A stretch of DNA of 64,000 bases from Endozoicomonas sp. NE40 (GTDB lineage Bacteria > Pseudomonadota > Gammaproteobacteria > Pseudomonadales > Endozoicomonadaceae): the NCBI RefSeq assembly GCF_040549045.1, contig NZ_JBEWTB010000002.1, positions 3,042,501 to 3,106,500 of the forward strand, given 5' to 3'. Under the pieces are notes generated by a model that had not been told where the DNA came from, did not search any database, and was given only the letters and a program-made list of their open reading frames with translations. A program made the translations under genes and the position numbers. Shown here one piece after another: positions 37,205-46,028 of the stretch (the stretch's first letter is position 1; each line of letters opens with the position of its first letter).

Positions 37205-37367
37205 TGTGTGGTTAACGAAAACCTGACCAGTCATTTGTCAGGTCAGGTTATAACGGCTACAGATAGCGACTACAAATTGTATGATTACTCGGAAGGGTTA
37301 TCAGAAAAGTGATCATCAGTACTCATTAGGCGTAACAGCAGAATACTCCATCAGCAGAGGCACTCAC

Positions 37368-38636
37368 ATGCGAAAAGGTATTTACTGTTTTCATCGAGAT
37401 TTGAGAGTCAGTGACAATCCACTACTAAGTAGCGCCCTGGAGGTGTGTGATGAGCTCGCATTTATTTACATCGTCACAGCCCCCGACCGGTTCACTCGGC
37501 ATTTTTCTCCCCATGTCAGCAAAGGAGCTTGCCGTTCACAGTTTGAAAACAGTGTGCTGGTGGATTTGAAGAAGCAGTTGGTCGATAAGGGATTCACGCT
37601 TACCGTATATCGAGGCAGCAGGGTAGGTGTGCTGAGCGAACTTATACAAAGAAACCGAAATATTACCGATGTGTTCACCAATACAGATGTAGACTACAAC
37701 TGCGTCCGGGCATTCGAATTATTGCAACGCGACCTCCCTCACATCACCTTTCACCATGGAAGACCTAATACGCTTTGGTCACAGGACAACCTCCCTTTCG
37801 ACCTCCAGAATCTGCCGATATCCTTTACACAATTCAGAAAGCGGGTAGAAAAACAACCACCTGAAGCTAGTGTGGGAATACCGAATTTTGGAAAAACGGC
37901 CCTTTTGATGCTAGACGACAGCCTGCTGAGTATTGCGGATGTGTTTGCTCCAGATGAGTACGATAAACAATGGTTGGGGGGAGAGTGCGCCGGGAAAAAG
38001 CATTTAGACGATTACTTCGGAACACCGCGCGCTTTAACTTATAAGGAAACACGCAATCATTTTGACCAGTGGGATTTTTCAACTGCGTTCTCACCCTGGC
38101 TGGCTTGGGGTTGTATTACGCCTAAGCAAGTATTACGCAGCTTGTTAGTGTTTGAGCGAGCTAACACCAGCAGTGATTCTACGTACTGGATCTACTTCGA
38201 GCTCCTCTGGCGAGAGTACTTTCACTGGTATGCGCTGAAACATGGTGCAGCACTGTTTAGCTTCAAAGGGTTAAAACAAACTAAACCGCTAACAACATTT
38301 TACCCGGAATGCTACCGGGCATGGTGCGAGGGAGAAACTGGTTATGAAATCGTTGATGCCTGCATGAAGCAGCTGAACCAAACAGGAATGATTTCAAATC
38401 GTGGGCGCCAGCTTGTTGCCAGCTGTTTCGTTCACGAGCTGGGGCTGGATTGGCGCTTTGGTGCCGCATATTTTGAAGCTATGTTGATAGACTACGATGT
38501 CGGCTCAAACTGGGGTAACTGGCAATACCTTGCGGGTGTTGGCGCAGATCCCAGAGGTCATAGGAAATTTGATTTGGACAAGCAAGCGCAGTGGTATGAC
38601 CCCGAGGGAACCTTTAGATGCCGATGGCTGGAGTAA
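37368..38636 (+). CDS. cryptochrome DASH
   Basis: 422 aa from ATG 37368, which has AGAGG 7 nt upstream; the open frame starts at 37281 but the first 29 residues are not photolyase-like. The N-terminal antenna domain starts KGIYCFHRDLRVSDNPLL. The FAD domain has ELLWREYFHWYALKHGAALFSFKG, ETGYEIVDACMKQL, RGRQLVASCFVHELGLDWR and the DASH-type end VGADPRGHRKFDLDKQAQWYD. DASH proteins repair CPDs in single-stranded DNA or act in light signalling. The next gene starts 3 nt later, so this is a two-gene light-response operon. Confidence 0.9.
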   Translation: MRKGIYCFHRDLRVSDNPLLSSALEVCDELAFIYIVTAPDRFTRHFSPHVSKGACRSQFENSVLVDLKKQLVDKGFTLTVYRGSRVGVLSELIQRNRNITDVFTNTDVDYNCVRAFELLQRDLPHITFHHGRPNTLWSQDNLPFDLQNLPISFTQFRKRVEKQPPEASVGIPNFGKTALLMLDDSLLSIADVFAPDEYDKQWLGGECAGKKHLDDYFGTPRALTYKETRNHFDQWDFSTAFSPWLAWGCITPKQVLRSLLVFERANTSSDSTYWIYFELLWREYFHWYALKHGAALFSFKGLKQTKPLTTFYPECYRAWCEGETGYEIVDACMKQLNQTGMISNRGRQLVASCFVHELGLDWRFGAAYFEAMLIDYDVGSNWGNWQYLAGVGADPRGHRKFDLDKQAQWYDPEGTFRCRWLE

Positions 38637-38639
38637 TCA

Positions 38640-40211
38640 ATGAAGAACAAATTGTCAGGCAGAACGTTTGAAACCGTCAGATTGATATTGGGTGACCAAC
38701 TCAATAGCGGGCACTCCTGGTATGACGAAATTAATGATCAGACACTCTATGTGATTGCTGAGCTCATTTCTGAGCAGACGTATGTAAAGCACCACATACA
38801 GAAACAAGTCGCTTTTTTTGCTGCTATGGATGCATTTGCGCAGGCACTTCAGGAAGAAGGGCATCAAGTACTACACCTGACTCTCGACGATACGCACCGC
38901 TTCCGGGAGTTAAGCCATCTTATCCGCGAGGTATGCGGTTTAGTAGAGTGTAAACATTTCCAGTATCAGAGACCCGATGAGTATCGGTTATTGAGTATCT
39001 TACGCCAACTAAAGCTGGAAGGCTGTCACACCTCAGAGGCTGATACTCAACACTTTCTCTGCGACTTCGAAACTTTGCCCAAGGAGTTTGAGTCCGAAAA
39101 AACGGTCAGACTAGAGCACTTTTATCGTCGTATGAGAAAACGTCACAATATTCTTCTCACACAGGAACAGAAGCCAGAGGGTGGAAAGTGGAACTTTGAT
39201 GTAGAAAATCGCAAAAAGCTTAAGAAAGCCGATATTGCTGATATTCCGGAGCCGTTGGTTTTCTGCACATCGACGAGAGAGTATAAAGATAGATTGGAAA
39301 AGTACTCCGTAGCGGGTTTTGGTCAGATATCAGAGAAACTGGTATGGCCGATAAACCGACAACAGGCACTCAACTTATTGGCACATTTTATTCACACTTG
39401 CCTTTGTCACTTTGGCACTTACCAGGATGCCATGACGGATCAGAGCGAGCATGCCTGGTCTCTCTACCACAGCCGACTATCGTTTGCTCTTAACAGCAAG
39501 ATTCTTTCACCTCTGGAGGTGATACGAGCCGCGGTAGATGCTTACGATTCGAATCCGTCACATGAATTGCTGGCACAGGTTGAAGGTTTCGTTCGACAAA
39601 TTTTGGGTTGGCGAGAGTACGTTCGGGGAATGTATTGGGCGAATATGCCCGGGTACGAGACCAAAAACCATCTCAATCATAAACGTTCATTACCCTCTTA
39701 TTTCTGGAGTGGCGACACCAAAATGAATTGCATTAAGCAGGCTGTGTCACAATCATTGGATACGGCTTATGCTCATCACATTCAGCGCTTAATGGTGACG
39801 GGCAACTTTTCACTTTTAGCAGAAATAGAACCAAAGCAAGTTCACGAGTGGTATTTAGGCATCTATATTGATGCGATAGAGTGGGTCGAGATCCCTAACA
39901 CACTGGGTATGGCACTGTATGCTGATGGTGGTTTAATCGCCTCGAAACCTTATGTTTCTTCTGGTGCGTACATAAACCGAATGAGTGATTACTGTGCGAG
40001 CTGCGAGTACAACGTTAAAGTGAGGTCTGAAAAAGGTGCGTGTCCGTTTAATGCGCTGTATTGGCGATTTATGGAAAAGCACCGTGAGTGGCTTACTCGG
40101 AATCCGAGAATGAACATGGTGTACCGTAATTGGGACAAGCTTGAAGACCGAGAGCGGCAGAGAACATTGGAGTTAGCGGAGAGACAACTTATCGCCCTTG
40201 AGCAACTTTAA
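38640..40211 (+). CDS. iron-sulfur bacterial cryptochrome/(6-4) photolyase (deoxyribodipyrimidine photolyase-related)
   Basis: 523 aa. It starts VRLILGDQLNSGHSWYD, the opening of the DPRP/FeS-BCP family. Family features include VRQILGWREYVRGMYWANMPG, EWYLGIYIDAIEWVEIPNTLGM and the 4Fe-4S cysteine cluster YCASCEYNVKVRSEKGACPFNALYW near the C-terminus. Members use FAD, a lumazine antenna and the cluster to repair (6-4) photoproducts. It directly follows the CRY-DASH gene. Codon use of the pair (many CTA/AGA/ATA-type rare codons) looks different from flanking genes, which suggests joint acquisition; this is an impression, not a calculation. Confidence 0.9.
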   Translation: MKNKLSGRTFETVRLILGDQLNSGHSWYDEINDQTLYVIAELISEQTYVKHHIQKQVAFFAAMDAFAQALQEEGHQVLHLTLDDTHRFRELSHLIREVCGLVECKHFQYQRPDEYRLLSILRQLKLEGCHTSEADTQHFLCDFETLPKEFESEKTVRLEHFYRRMRKRHNILLTQEQKPEGGKWNFDVENRKKLKKADIADIPEPLVFCTSTREYKDRLEKYSVAGFGQISEKLVWPINRQQALNLLAHFIHTCLCHFGTYQDAMTDQSEHAWSLYHSRLSFALNSKILSPLEVIRAAVDAYDSNPSHELLAQVEGFVRQILGWREYVRGMYWANMPGYETKNHLNHKRSLPSYFWSGDTKMNCIKQAVSQSLDTAYAHHIQRLMVTGNFSLLAEIEPKQVHEWYLGIYIDAIEWVEIPNTLGMALYADGGLIASKPYVSSGAYINRMSDYCASCEYNVKVRSEKGACPFNALYWRFMEKHREWLTRNPRMNMVYRNWDKLEDRERQRTLELAERQLIALEQL

Positions 40212-40371
40212 CATGTCTCTCCGAGGCACATCGTTTCGAACAGTATTTGATACTGTGCCAGTTGAGCGCCCATTTCTTACGCCACGTAAATGAGCGATGG
40301 CAAACTGGGCAAATTTTGGTCGGTAAATACGCTTTTCGATGCACTATTTTCTTCAAACTACTTTCGAGGAA

Positions 40372-40734
40372 CTATTCCGGAGGCTGTGAACGGTTCTCGA
40401 ACAGGATATTATCTTTGTCTATATCGTCCGAATCGACTCTCTGGCCTGTAAACCAATGACCTCTATCATATCCAGCATAACAATGGCCAAGCCTTTCAGC
40501 TTCATTTTTGGCGTGAGCTTTACAGTGCTTTTTACAGTCATAGTGTGTTTTGGAGGTTTGACCGTTTTTTTCAACTCTGATGGGCCAGCCCCTGCCGGTA
40601 TATAGCACGTGCCAGTCTGCAGCGATTTTATGAACGTAGGCGGGTTGCGTGGAGCCTGAATAAACAATTCCCAATGTGTCTTCACAGGCACCGTCTTCAA
40701 ACTCAGAGCCTATAACCAGTTTGCCACCATCAAG
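40372..40734 (-). pseudogene. start-less ORF of unknown function abutting the IS66 element
   Basis: An open frame runs from the IS border to the stop at 40372 (about 120 codons) with LDGGKLVIGSEFEDGACEDT near the border and WPIRVEKNGQTSKTHYDCKKHCK (weakly reminiscent of DUF2188) inside. It has no ATG; only a TTG at about 40672 could start a 100-aa version. The upstream part is missing exactly at the IS, so it is probably truncated. No firm family. Confidence 0.5.
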
Positions 40735-40810
40735 GTAAGCGGTAAATTAACCCCACATTCCAAAGAAAGCCACGCCCCTTAATACTTCAGGTTTTAAAAC
40801 GGAGAAACTC

Positions 40811-41110
40811 ATGAAACCTGAAGAGCGCAAACAAAACCAGGCACTCTGGCAAGAGCGGATGAACGACTGGCAGCAGTCCGGACTCTCGGCCTCAGGCTGG
40901 TGTAAAAAGCACGACATCAAGCAGCACCTGTTTTTTTACTGGAAGCACAAACTGCTCACCAGACCGGATAATAAATTGATCCCTCTGGGCGTTGTTCAGC
41001 CAGAACCTTCTGCGCCTTCCCTGGTGATCCTCTATATGGATTCCATACGAATCGAAGCGGCTCCTGAACAGGCAGCAGCCCTGATCAAAGCATTGCAGGC
41101 TGCCTCGTGA
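40811..41110 (+). CDS. tnpA: IS66 accessory protein TnpA
   Basis: 99 aa with the characteristic opening WQERMNDWQQSGLSASGWCKKHDIKQHLFFYWKHKL. It has a helix-turn-helix-like N-terminal part and a short beta-rich C-terminus. The stop overlaps the tnpB start (GTGA type). Function in IS66 transposition is accessory. Confidence 0.9.
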   Translation: MKPEERKQNQALWQERMNDWQQSGLSASGWCKKHDIKQHLFFYWKHKLLTRPDNKLIPLGVVQPEPSAPSLVILYMDSIRIEAAPEQAAALIKALQAAS

Positions 41111-41457
41111 TCCGCCCGGAAGATGAGGTGGCTGTCTATCTCTACGCTGAGTACGTTGATATGCGCAAATCCATCGACGGGCTGGCGGCTTTAGTCGAAC
41201 AACAAGCCGGACAATCACCATTTAATCAGACGGTCTACGTCTTCTGTAATCGCAAGCGGGACAAGATCAAGCTGTTGTGTTGGGAGCGTAATGGCTTTGT
41301 GCTCTGGTATAAGCGACTGGAGAAATTCCGCTTTAAATGGCCGGGGAATGAAGCACCCGAAGCGATCGATGGAGGCCTGCTCAACCAGCTTCTGGATGGT
41401 TATGACATTCGCCCCAAAGCACCTCACCCAACACTGGAATATACGACTTTACTCTAA
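41107..41457 (+). CDS. tnpB: IS66 family protein TnpB (Orf2)
   Basis: 116 aa with the hallmark YVDMRKSIDGLAALVEQQ, VFCNRKRDKIKLLCWERNGFVLWYKRLEKFRF and WLL-type ending; this is the IS66 Orf2 family, unrelated to the IS200/IS605 TnpB nuclease. It overlaps tnpA by 4 nt and is followed by tnpC 41 nt later. It appears intact. Confidence 0.93.
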   Translation: MIRPEDEVAVYLYAEYVDMRKSIDGLAALVEQQAGQSPFNQTVYVFCNRKRDKIKLLCWERNGFVLWYKRLEKFRFKWPGNEAPEAIDGGLLNQLLDGYDIRPKAPHPTLEYTTLL

Positions 41458-42025
41458 CAAGGTGGCAATGACTGCGCCATCGTCTATTCTGAATCGGCAT
41501 GGAAGCCTGCCCTGTCCCTTTACCCGATAATAACCCCGAGCTGATTGCCTGGGTTCAGTCCATCCTTGCGAAAAATGCATTGCTGGAAGAACGCCTTCGC
41601 CTTCTTCTGCATAAACAGTTTGGTGCCTCCAGCGAAAAGACATCACCGGATCAGCAGGAACTGTTCAACGAAGCCGAGCAAGATCAACCGGAACAGCCTG
41701 AGCCAGACCCCGAAGAAAACGTCACGGTTGCAGAACATACTCGCCAGAAGAAAGGTCGAAAACCGCTACCCAAAGATCTGCCAAGAGTCCGGGAAGAGCA
41801 CGACATCCGTGACGATGAAAAAAACTGCAGCGGCTGCGGTAGTCAACTTCATCGTATAGGCGAAGAAGTGACCGAGCAACTGGATATCATTCCGGCCAAA
41901 ATCCGGGTTATCCAGAATGTGCGGTTCAAGTACGGCTGCAGATGCTGTGAAGAAGGCATTAAAACAGCCAAACTGCCCGCCCAACCGATACCGGGCAGCA
42001 TAGCTAGGGTGCAATTAAAAGTGTT

Positions 42026-43069
42026 CTATCCAGTGGCTTTCCAGTACTTATTCCAGTCACCATTAGCCCTTAAAGTTCTAAGGTTCAACATATCGTGAGC
42101 ATGCTCTGGTTTCCACCATGCTCCGGGAAGTTTCAACCGGGTTTGAACAACAGAACGATTGGAGCTCTCTATTTCACCTGAACCGATAGGCAAATTGGCA
42201 GCTTCTGCCGCCTGATAATCAAATTGTCCGGGACGATTCCTGATATAGCGATGACACTCTTCCGATTTGTTGGCTTCCTTTCCAACCTTACCGTTACGAT
42301 AAGGCTCAAGCTCTGCCAGAACTCTCTCTGACTCACCTGCTTTCATTCTTGTTTTTTGTTCATCAGTCCATTTTTTACGGGCTTTTTCATCTTTTCCAAT
42401 GCACTCTTTAGCAGCATCTGCGATGTACTCACAAAGGTGATAGTAATCCACCAGAAAACTTCCCTGAGATGCGAATACGCGGTCTGCCTGGCTGGCAATC
42501 CACTTAGCCCCATCACTTACACAATGAATAGATGACTGCCGATTCAAACCTTGCTCAATAGCGCAACTCAACCACTGATCGCCTGCTTCACCGGGCTCTC
42601 CCATAACTACACGATGTCGCTTATCGCAACTTCCTTGTTCATAAACCAAGCAAAGCTTGGCCTCTTGCCAGTCAACTTTTCTGGCCTTGCGCTTGTCGCC
42701 TTCAGCTTCTTCATCAAAAAGAACCACTGGAATCATGCTGCCGTCCATTTCACCAATCAGCTGCTTGCCTTCTCCTACACATTCCTGACAATTTTTCAGG
42801 GAAGCTTTAGATTGCTCACTCATGCAGCGGGCGTGACCCAGGGTAATGGCTCGTACTGATGACTCAGGTACGATAACGCCATAATGCTCTTCCATTTTCT
42901 GTGAAGCTGTTGCAAAAGAACTGTCTGATGCAAAATCCACCAATCGCCGTTGTAACGGTAAAGAGTAGTCACGACAGTGGATATGGGCATTCTCGGAAAA
43001 AGGGCGTATACGATGCCCTGCAACGGTCAAGCATCGCTCACAGAGACGAACTTTGCCGTAAGTGGTCAT
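42026..43069 (-). CDS. ISKra4-family transposase, main frame (orfB)
   Basis: 347 aa from the internal ATG; probably expressed as a fusion with orfA through -1 frameshifting at the A8 run near 43082-43089. It contains TTYGKVRLCERC (typical 'T.G.V...r'), the DDE-like positions GEMDGSMIPV, CVSDGAKWIASQADRVF with LVDYYHLCEYIADAAK, and LPIGSGEIESSNRSVVQTRLKLPGAWW. The stop lies in the terminal repeat. The element seems intact and may be active. Confidence 0.9.
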   Translation of the reverse strand: MTTYGKVRLCERCLTVAGHRIRPFSENAHIHCRDYSLPLQRRLVDFASDSSFATASQKMEEHYGVIVPESSVRAITLGHARCMSEQSKASLKNCQECVGEGKQLIGEMDGSMIPVVLFDEEAEGDKRKARKVDWQEAKLCLVYEQGSCDKRHRVVMGEPGEAGDQWLSCAIEQGLNRQSSIHCVSDGAKWIASQADRVFASQGSFLVDYYHLCEYIADAAKECIGKDEKARKKWTDEQKTRMKAGESERVLAELEPYRNGKVGKEANKSEECHRYIRNRPGQFDYQAAEAANLPIGSGEIESSNRSVVQTRLKLPGAWWKPEHAHDMLNLRTLRANGDWNKYWKATG

Positions 43070-43341
43070 CCAGTGGAGGTCTTTTTTTTAGTATTTGATT
43101 CAGAGTGAAGATCGTGGGCCTCTTCAAACTTTTGCTTCTCTTTATGGGCTCCCCAGTCCGTCAGAAGCTCATTCCCCAGTTCTTTAAGGTTTTCAATGAC
43201 AGCTTCCTCTGCTTCATCAGCCCGGTCAAGATGACCGGACTTGGCTTCTACCAGACTGATCAATTCAGATACTCTTTTTTCAAGCTCTGGATGGGCAGCA
43301 AGTTTTTCCGCAAGGGTTTTGGAAGTAGACATGGAACGCAT
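43066..43341 (-). CDS. ISKra4-family transposase, upstream frame (orfA)
   Basis: 91 aa, acidic and helical (LAAHPELEKRVSELISLVEAKSGHLDRADEAEEAV). It ends NTKKKTSTG over a run of eight A on the coding strand; a -1 slip there continues into the larger downstream frame as KKDLHWMTTYGKVRL. This matches the N-terminal region of single-frame ISKra4 transposases. Confidence 0.82.
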   Translation of the reverse strand: MRSMSTSKTLAEKLAAHPELEKRVSELISLVEAKSGHLDRADEAEEAVIENLKELGNELLTDWGAHKEKQKFEEAHDLHSESNTKKKTSTG

Positions 43342-44462
43342 CGGGTGAAAAATGAACTCTTAGCATTATGGCCAAGTTCTGGGAAATTGCTGACCGGGGA
43401 ACACTTTTAATTGCACCCGCATAGCTACTCCGGGGCTGTTAGCCTTCATTGCCACCAGTAAATACGTTGACGGGTTGCCTTTATACCGTCAGGAGAAATT
43501 TATCCTGGCTCGTCTGGGTGTTGATATTGCCCGTGCCACCACCTCACTGTGGATGGTGCGCTGTGGTGATCTGGTGCAACCGTTAATCAACCTGATGCGG
43601 GATAAGCTGCTGGAAGCGCCACTGATTCACTGTGACGAAACGGTCACCCAGGTGCTCAACGAGGAAGGCAAGGCTGCCCGAAGTCAGTCGTACATGTGGG
43701 TTCAGGTGGCTGAACCGGTGAAAAATCAAAAGATCATTCTGTTCGATTACGCGCCCAGCCGCAGCGGTTCAGTACCCATGAAGCTGCTGGATGGCTTCCG
43801 GGGCTATCTGCAAACCGATGGTTACGAAGGCTATGCTGCCATAGGTCGCAAAAGCGGGGTAATCAGTCAAGGCTGTTGGGCTCACGCTCGTCGAAAGTTC
43901 GATGAAGCCATCAAGGGGCAGAAAGATAAAAACAAAGCTGGCAAAAGCCATATGGGGCTGTCTTATATCCGCAAGCTCTATCAAATAGAACATGGGATAA
44001 AAGAGAGCCCTCCGGATGAACGAAAAAGGGTACGGCAGGAGCAAAGTCTGCCGGTTCTACAGAAGCTACGACAATGGCTGGATAAATCATTGCCCCAGGT
44101 GCCGCCAAAAACCTTGTTGGGCAAGGCCCTTTATTACCTGAATAACCAGTGGGAAAAGCTCATCCGTTATTGCGACGAGGGTTACCTGCGTATGGACAAT
44201 AATCTGGCCGAAAATGCAATTCGTCCGTTCGTGGTGGGTCGCAAGGCGTGGCTGTTCAGCAACAGTACTGACGGAGCTAAAGCCAGCGCCAATCTTTATA
44301 GCCTGGTAGAAACAGCGAAAGCCTGCGGGCTGGAACCCTGCCATTATCTGAAGACCGTCTTCAACTACTTGCCAAGGGCAGAGTCAATTGCCGATATCGA
44401 GCAGTTGCTGCCCTGGAATCAGAAGCCAGTTTGAATCAAGGTGTGGTGGAATTACCGCTTAC

Positions 44463-44726
44463 AATAATGGTGACCCTCAAGGCGGAGCTGTTACCAATTT
44501 CGCTGGCTAACAGATCAAACGGGAAATGGTTCTCTCCATGCTGTTCTATATCATCACGCAAAATTCGGGAAGTGATATCGGCAACCTGCCTGAGTTTGGT
44601 CTCGTAGCTTTCCAGAAGGATGGCTTTAAAGTGGAAGGTCAGGAATGACAGGCTTGCGGTGAGGACAACGGTCATAAATACAGCAGGGATTGCCATAAGG
44701 CCAGATTTGCGGGTCATAAGAAACAT
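44463..44726 (-). pseudogene. membrane protein N-terminus truncated by IS66
   Basis: The frame starts MFLMTRKSGLMAIPAVFMTVVLTASLSFLTF (one TM helix), followed by a helical region and ASEIGNSSALRVTIIV at the IS border; read-through into the IS adds SGNSTTP and a stop at 44436. The 'RVTII' strand after a TM and helix resembles the periplasmic sensing domain of a histidine kinase or chemoreceptor, but too little remains to be sure. The rest is lost or moved. Confidence 0.6.
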
Positions 44727-44912
44727 CCTTGTTACAGCAAATCATTAAACTGAACAGGCACATCAACCATGCAGGTGGTTTACAGCCAGCGGAAATCAGC
44801 AAGTTCCTTTCAGTATTGCAAAAAATTATCGGTGTAAACTGACATTCTTTTGTCGTTTGCCGTCCGTGGCTTATTCAAAATGGTATGACAGAGCTTGTTT
44901 ATGGCGCTCTCT

Positions 44913-45806
44913 CTATTTCCTTCTCAATCCCACATTGCGACACTTGTCATTATCCTTGTTAAGCCTGACACCGCAGCAGCATTTTCCTTTTGTATCCATA
45001 GAGACAGTTTCGCAATTCTCATCGTGTGCAAATTTACAACACTCTTCCTGAGTTCTTTTCTTTTTACAGTTTGTGCTTTCGTAGCATGATTTTGCACCAA
45101 ATGCACTTAAGCATTCCTCCGCCCAGCCCCGGCGATAAAAATCGTAACCTTCACAGGAAAATTCAGTAACAGGATTGTATTCCGGGCAACCATCGCTGGC
45201 TTTTGGCTGCTCTTTTTGCTTTTTAGGGTAGAATGGTGAATTATCGTTGGTCTGACACTGACCGGCTTGCCAGTAGCCAATTTTGATTCCTCGACCCCCT
45301 CCTGTCAGTGTTTCATCTGAAAGACAGACCTCTCTGTAAGAAGAAGGTTGGGTAAGCGCTGTGCCTGGATTGTTATCGCCCTGAGTAATGACGGGAGTAT
45401 GCCCTTGAGTTGAGGTTGTACATTCGGGAAAACGATTATGGAAATTATCAATGTTTTCATGAAATTTTCCGAGTTTTCCATGCTTTTTTATGATGTCTTT
45501 TAAAGTCTCATAATTAGTGACCAGCCATCGGACGTCGTACACGTACCCTTCAGCTCTGCCGGGACTGACGTAATGGCATTCAGGAGCGCCATCATCATCA
45601 ATGACTTTTCCAATATAGTAATCTGCTGAGCTATAGGGTACTGAGCAGTAACTGTTTAAGTGTCTGGTAACGTTTCCGTATTGCGCTGAAGTATCTTTTG
45701 TCGTATCAAACCAGCAGCTTTCAGGCGCAGTTTCACGGGCAACGGATGCTAGGGCAGTAAAACAGAGCAATGAAAGCATCAGTATTTTGCTGAGAAAGGA
45801 CTTCAT
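44913..45806 (-). CDS. secreted cysteine-rich protein of unknown function
   Basis: 297 aa. A signal peptide (MKSFLSKILMLSLLCFTALASVA) is followed by a mature protein with more than 20 Cys. The C-terminal 90 residues are a dense Cys module (DGCPEYNPVTEFSCEGYDF ... CCKFAHDENCETV ... GKCCCGVRLN), which suggests many disulfides and an extracytoplasmic location. I recognise no family. It is AT-rich compared with neighbours. It lies next to an IS-disrupted gene in an accessory region; a host-directed secreted factor is a possibility, not a finding. Confidence 0.7.
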   Translation of the reverse strand: MKSFLSKILMLSLLCFTALASVARETAPESCWFDTTKDTSAQYGNVTRHLNSYCSVPYSSADYYIGKVIDDDGAPECHYVSPGRAEGYVYDVRWLVTNYETLKDIIKKHGKLGKFHENIDNFHNRFPECTTSTQGHTPVITQGDNNPGTALTQPSSYREVCLSDETLTGGGRGIKIGYWQAGQCQTNDNSPFYPKKQKEQPKASDGCPEYNPVTEFSCEGYDFYRRGWAEECLSAFGAKSCYESTNCKKKRTQEECCKFAHDENCETVSMDTKGKCCCGVRLNKDNDKCRNVGLRRK

Positions 45807-46028
45807 TCAGGTCACCTGTCTTTTTATATTCAGGCCTGTTTTCAGGCAGGAGCAAATCAACATTCTTGTCAGGACAGATGTATATAGATGACAAAAAGGA
45901 TTTCAGCCATAAAAGGTTGAAATCTTAATTTGCGTGGTGAAATGTAAGAAAATGTGATTTGAGACTATAAAAACGTTTCTTAGTGCTGTTATTGTGAGGA
46001 AATAAGAAACCTGCCATAGCACTGAACC

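Larger units (their letters stand above)
42007..43418 (-). mobile_element. ISKra4-family insertion sequence nested in IS66 tnpC
   Basis: It is 1412 bp with perfect 20-bp terminal inverted repeats GGGTGCAATTAAAAGTGTTC (42007-42026 and complement at 43399-43418). A 9-bp target duplication GCATAGCTA flanks it at 41998-42006 and 43419-43427. It encodes two overlapping leftward frames that form the transposase by -1 frameshifting. Perfect ends and target duplication point to recent insertion. Confidence 0.9.
41499..44434 (+). pseudogene. tnpC: IS66 transposase tnpC, split by a nested IS
   Basis: The 5' part (41499-42006) encodes an N-terminal coiled coil and the zinc-binding segment CSGCGSQLHRIGEEVTEQLDIIPAKIRV. 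The 3' part (43428-44434) continues in frame with TPGLLAFIATSKYVDGLPLYRQEKF, the DDE domain (IHCDETVTQVL, GYLQTDGYEGY, GCWAHARRKFDEA) and the C-terminal DNNLAENAIRPFVVGRKAWLF. Removing the nested element plus one 9-bp duplication restores a frame of about 504 codons. Transposase activity is abolished. Confidence 0.92.
40735..44462 (+). mobile_element. IS66-family insertion sequence, interrupted by an ISKra4-family element
   Basis: The left end begins GTAAGCGGTAAATTAACC. The right end, read on the minus strand, begins GTAAGCGGTAATTCCACC. These are the conserved IS66 termini. Inside are tnpA, tnpB and tnpC in the usual order. Without the nested element and its target duplication the IS is about 2.3 kb, normal for IS66. 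No 8-bp target duplication is seen: the flanks are CCATCAAG on the left and AATAATGG on the right. It is defective because tnpC is split. Confidence 0.92.

Noticed and set aside
41107..41457. TnpB as an RNA-guided nuclease
   Set aside because: The name is shared, but this is the small IS66 Orf2 protein; it lacks the RuvC and zinc-finger motifs of IS200/IS605 TnpB.
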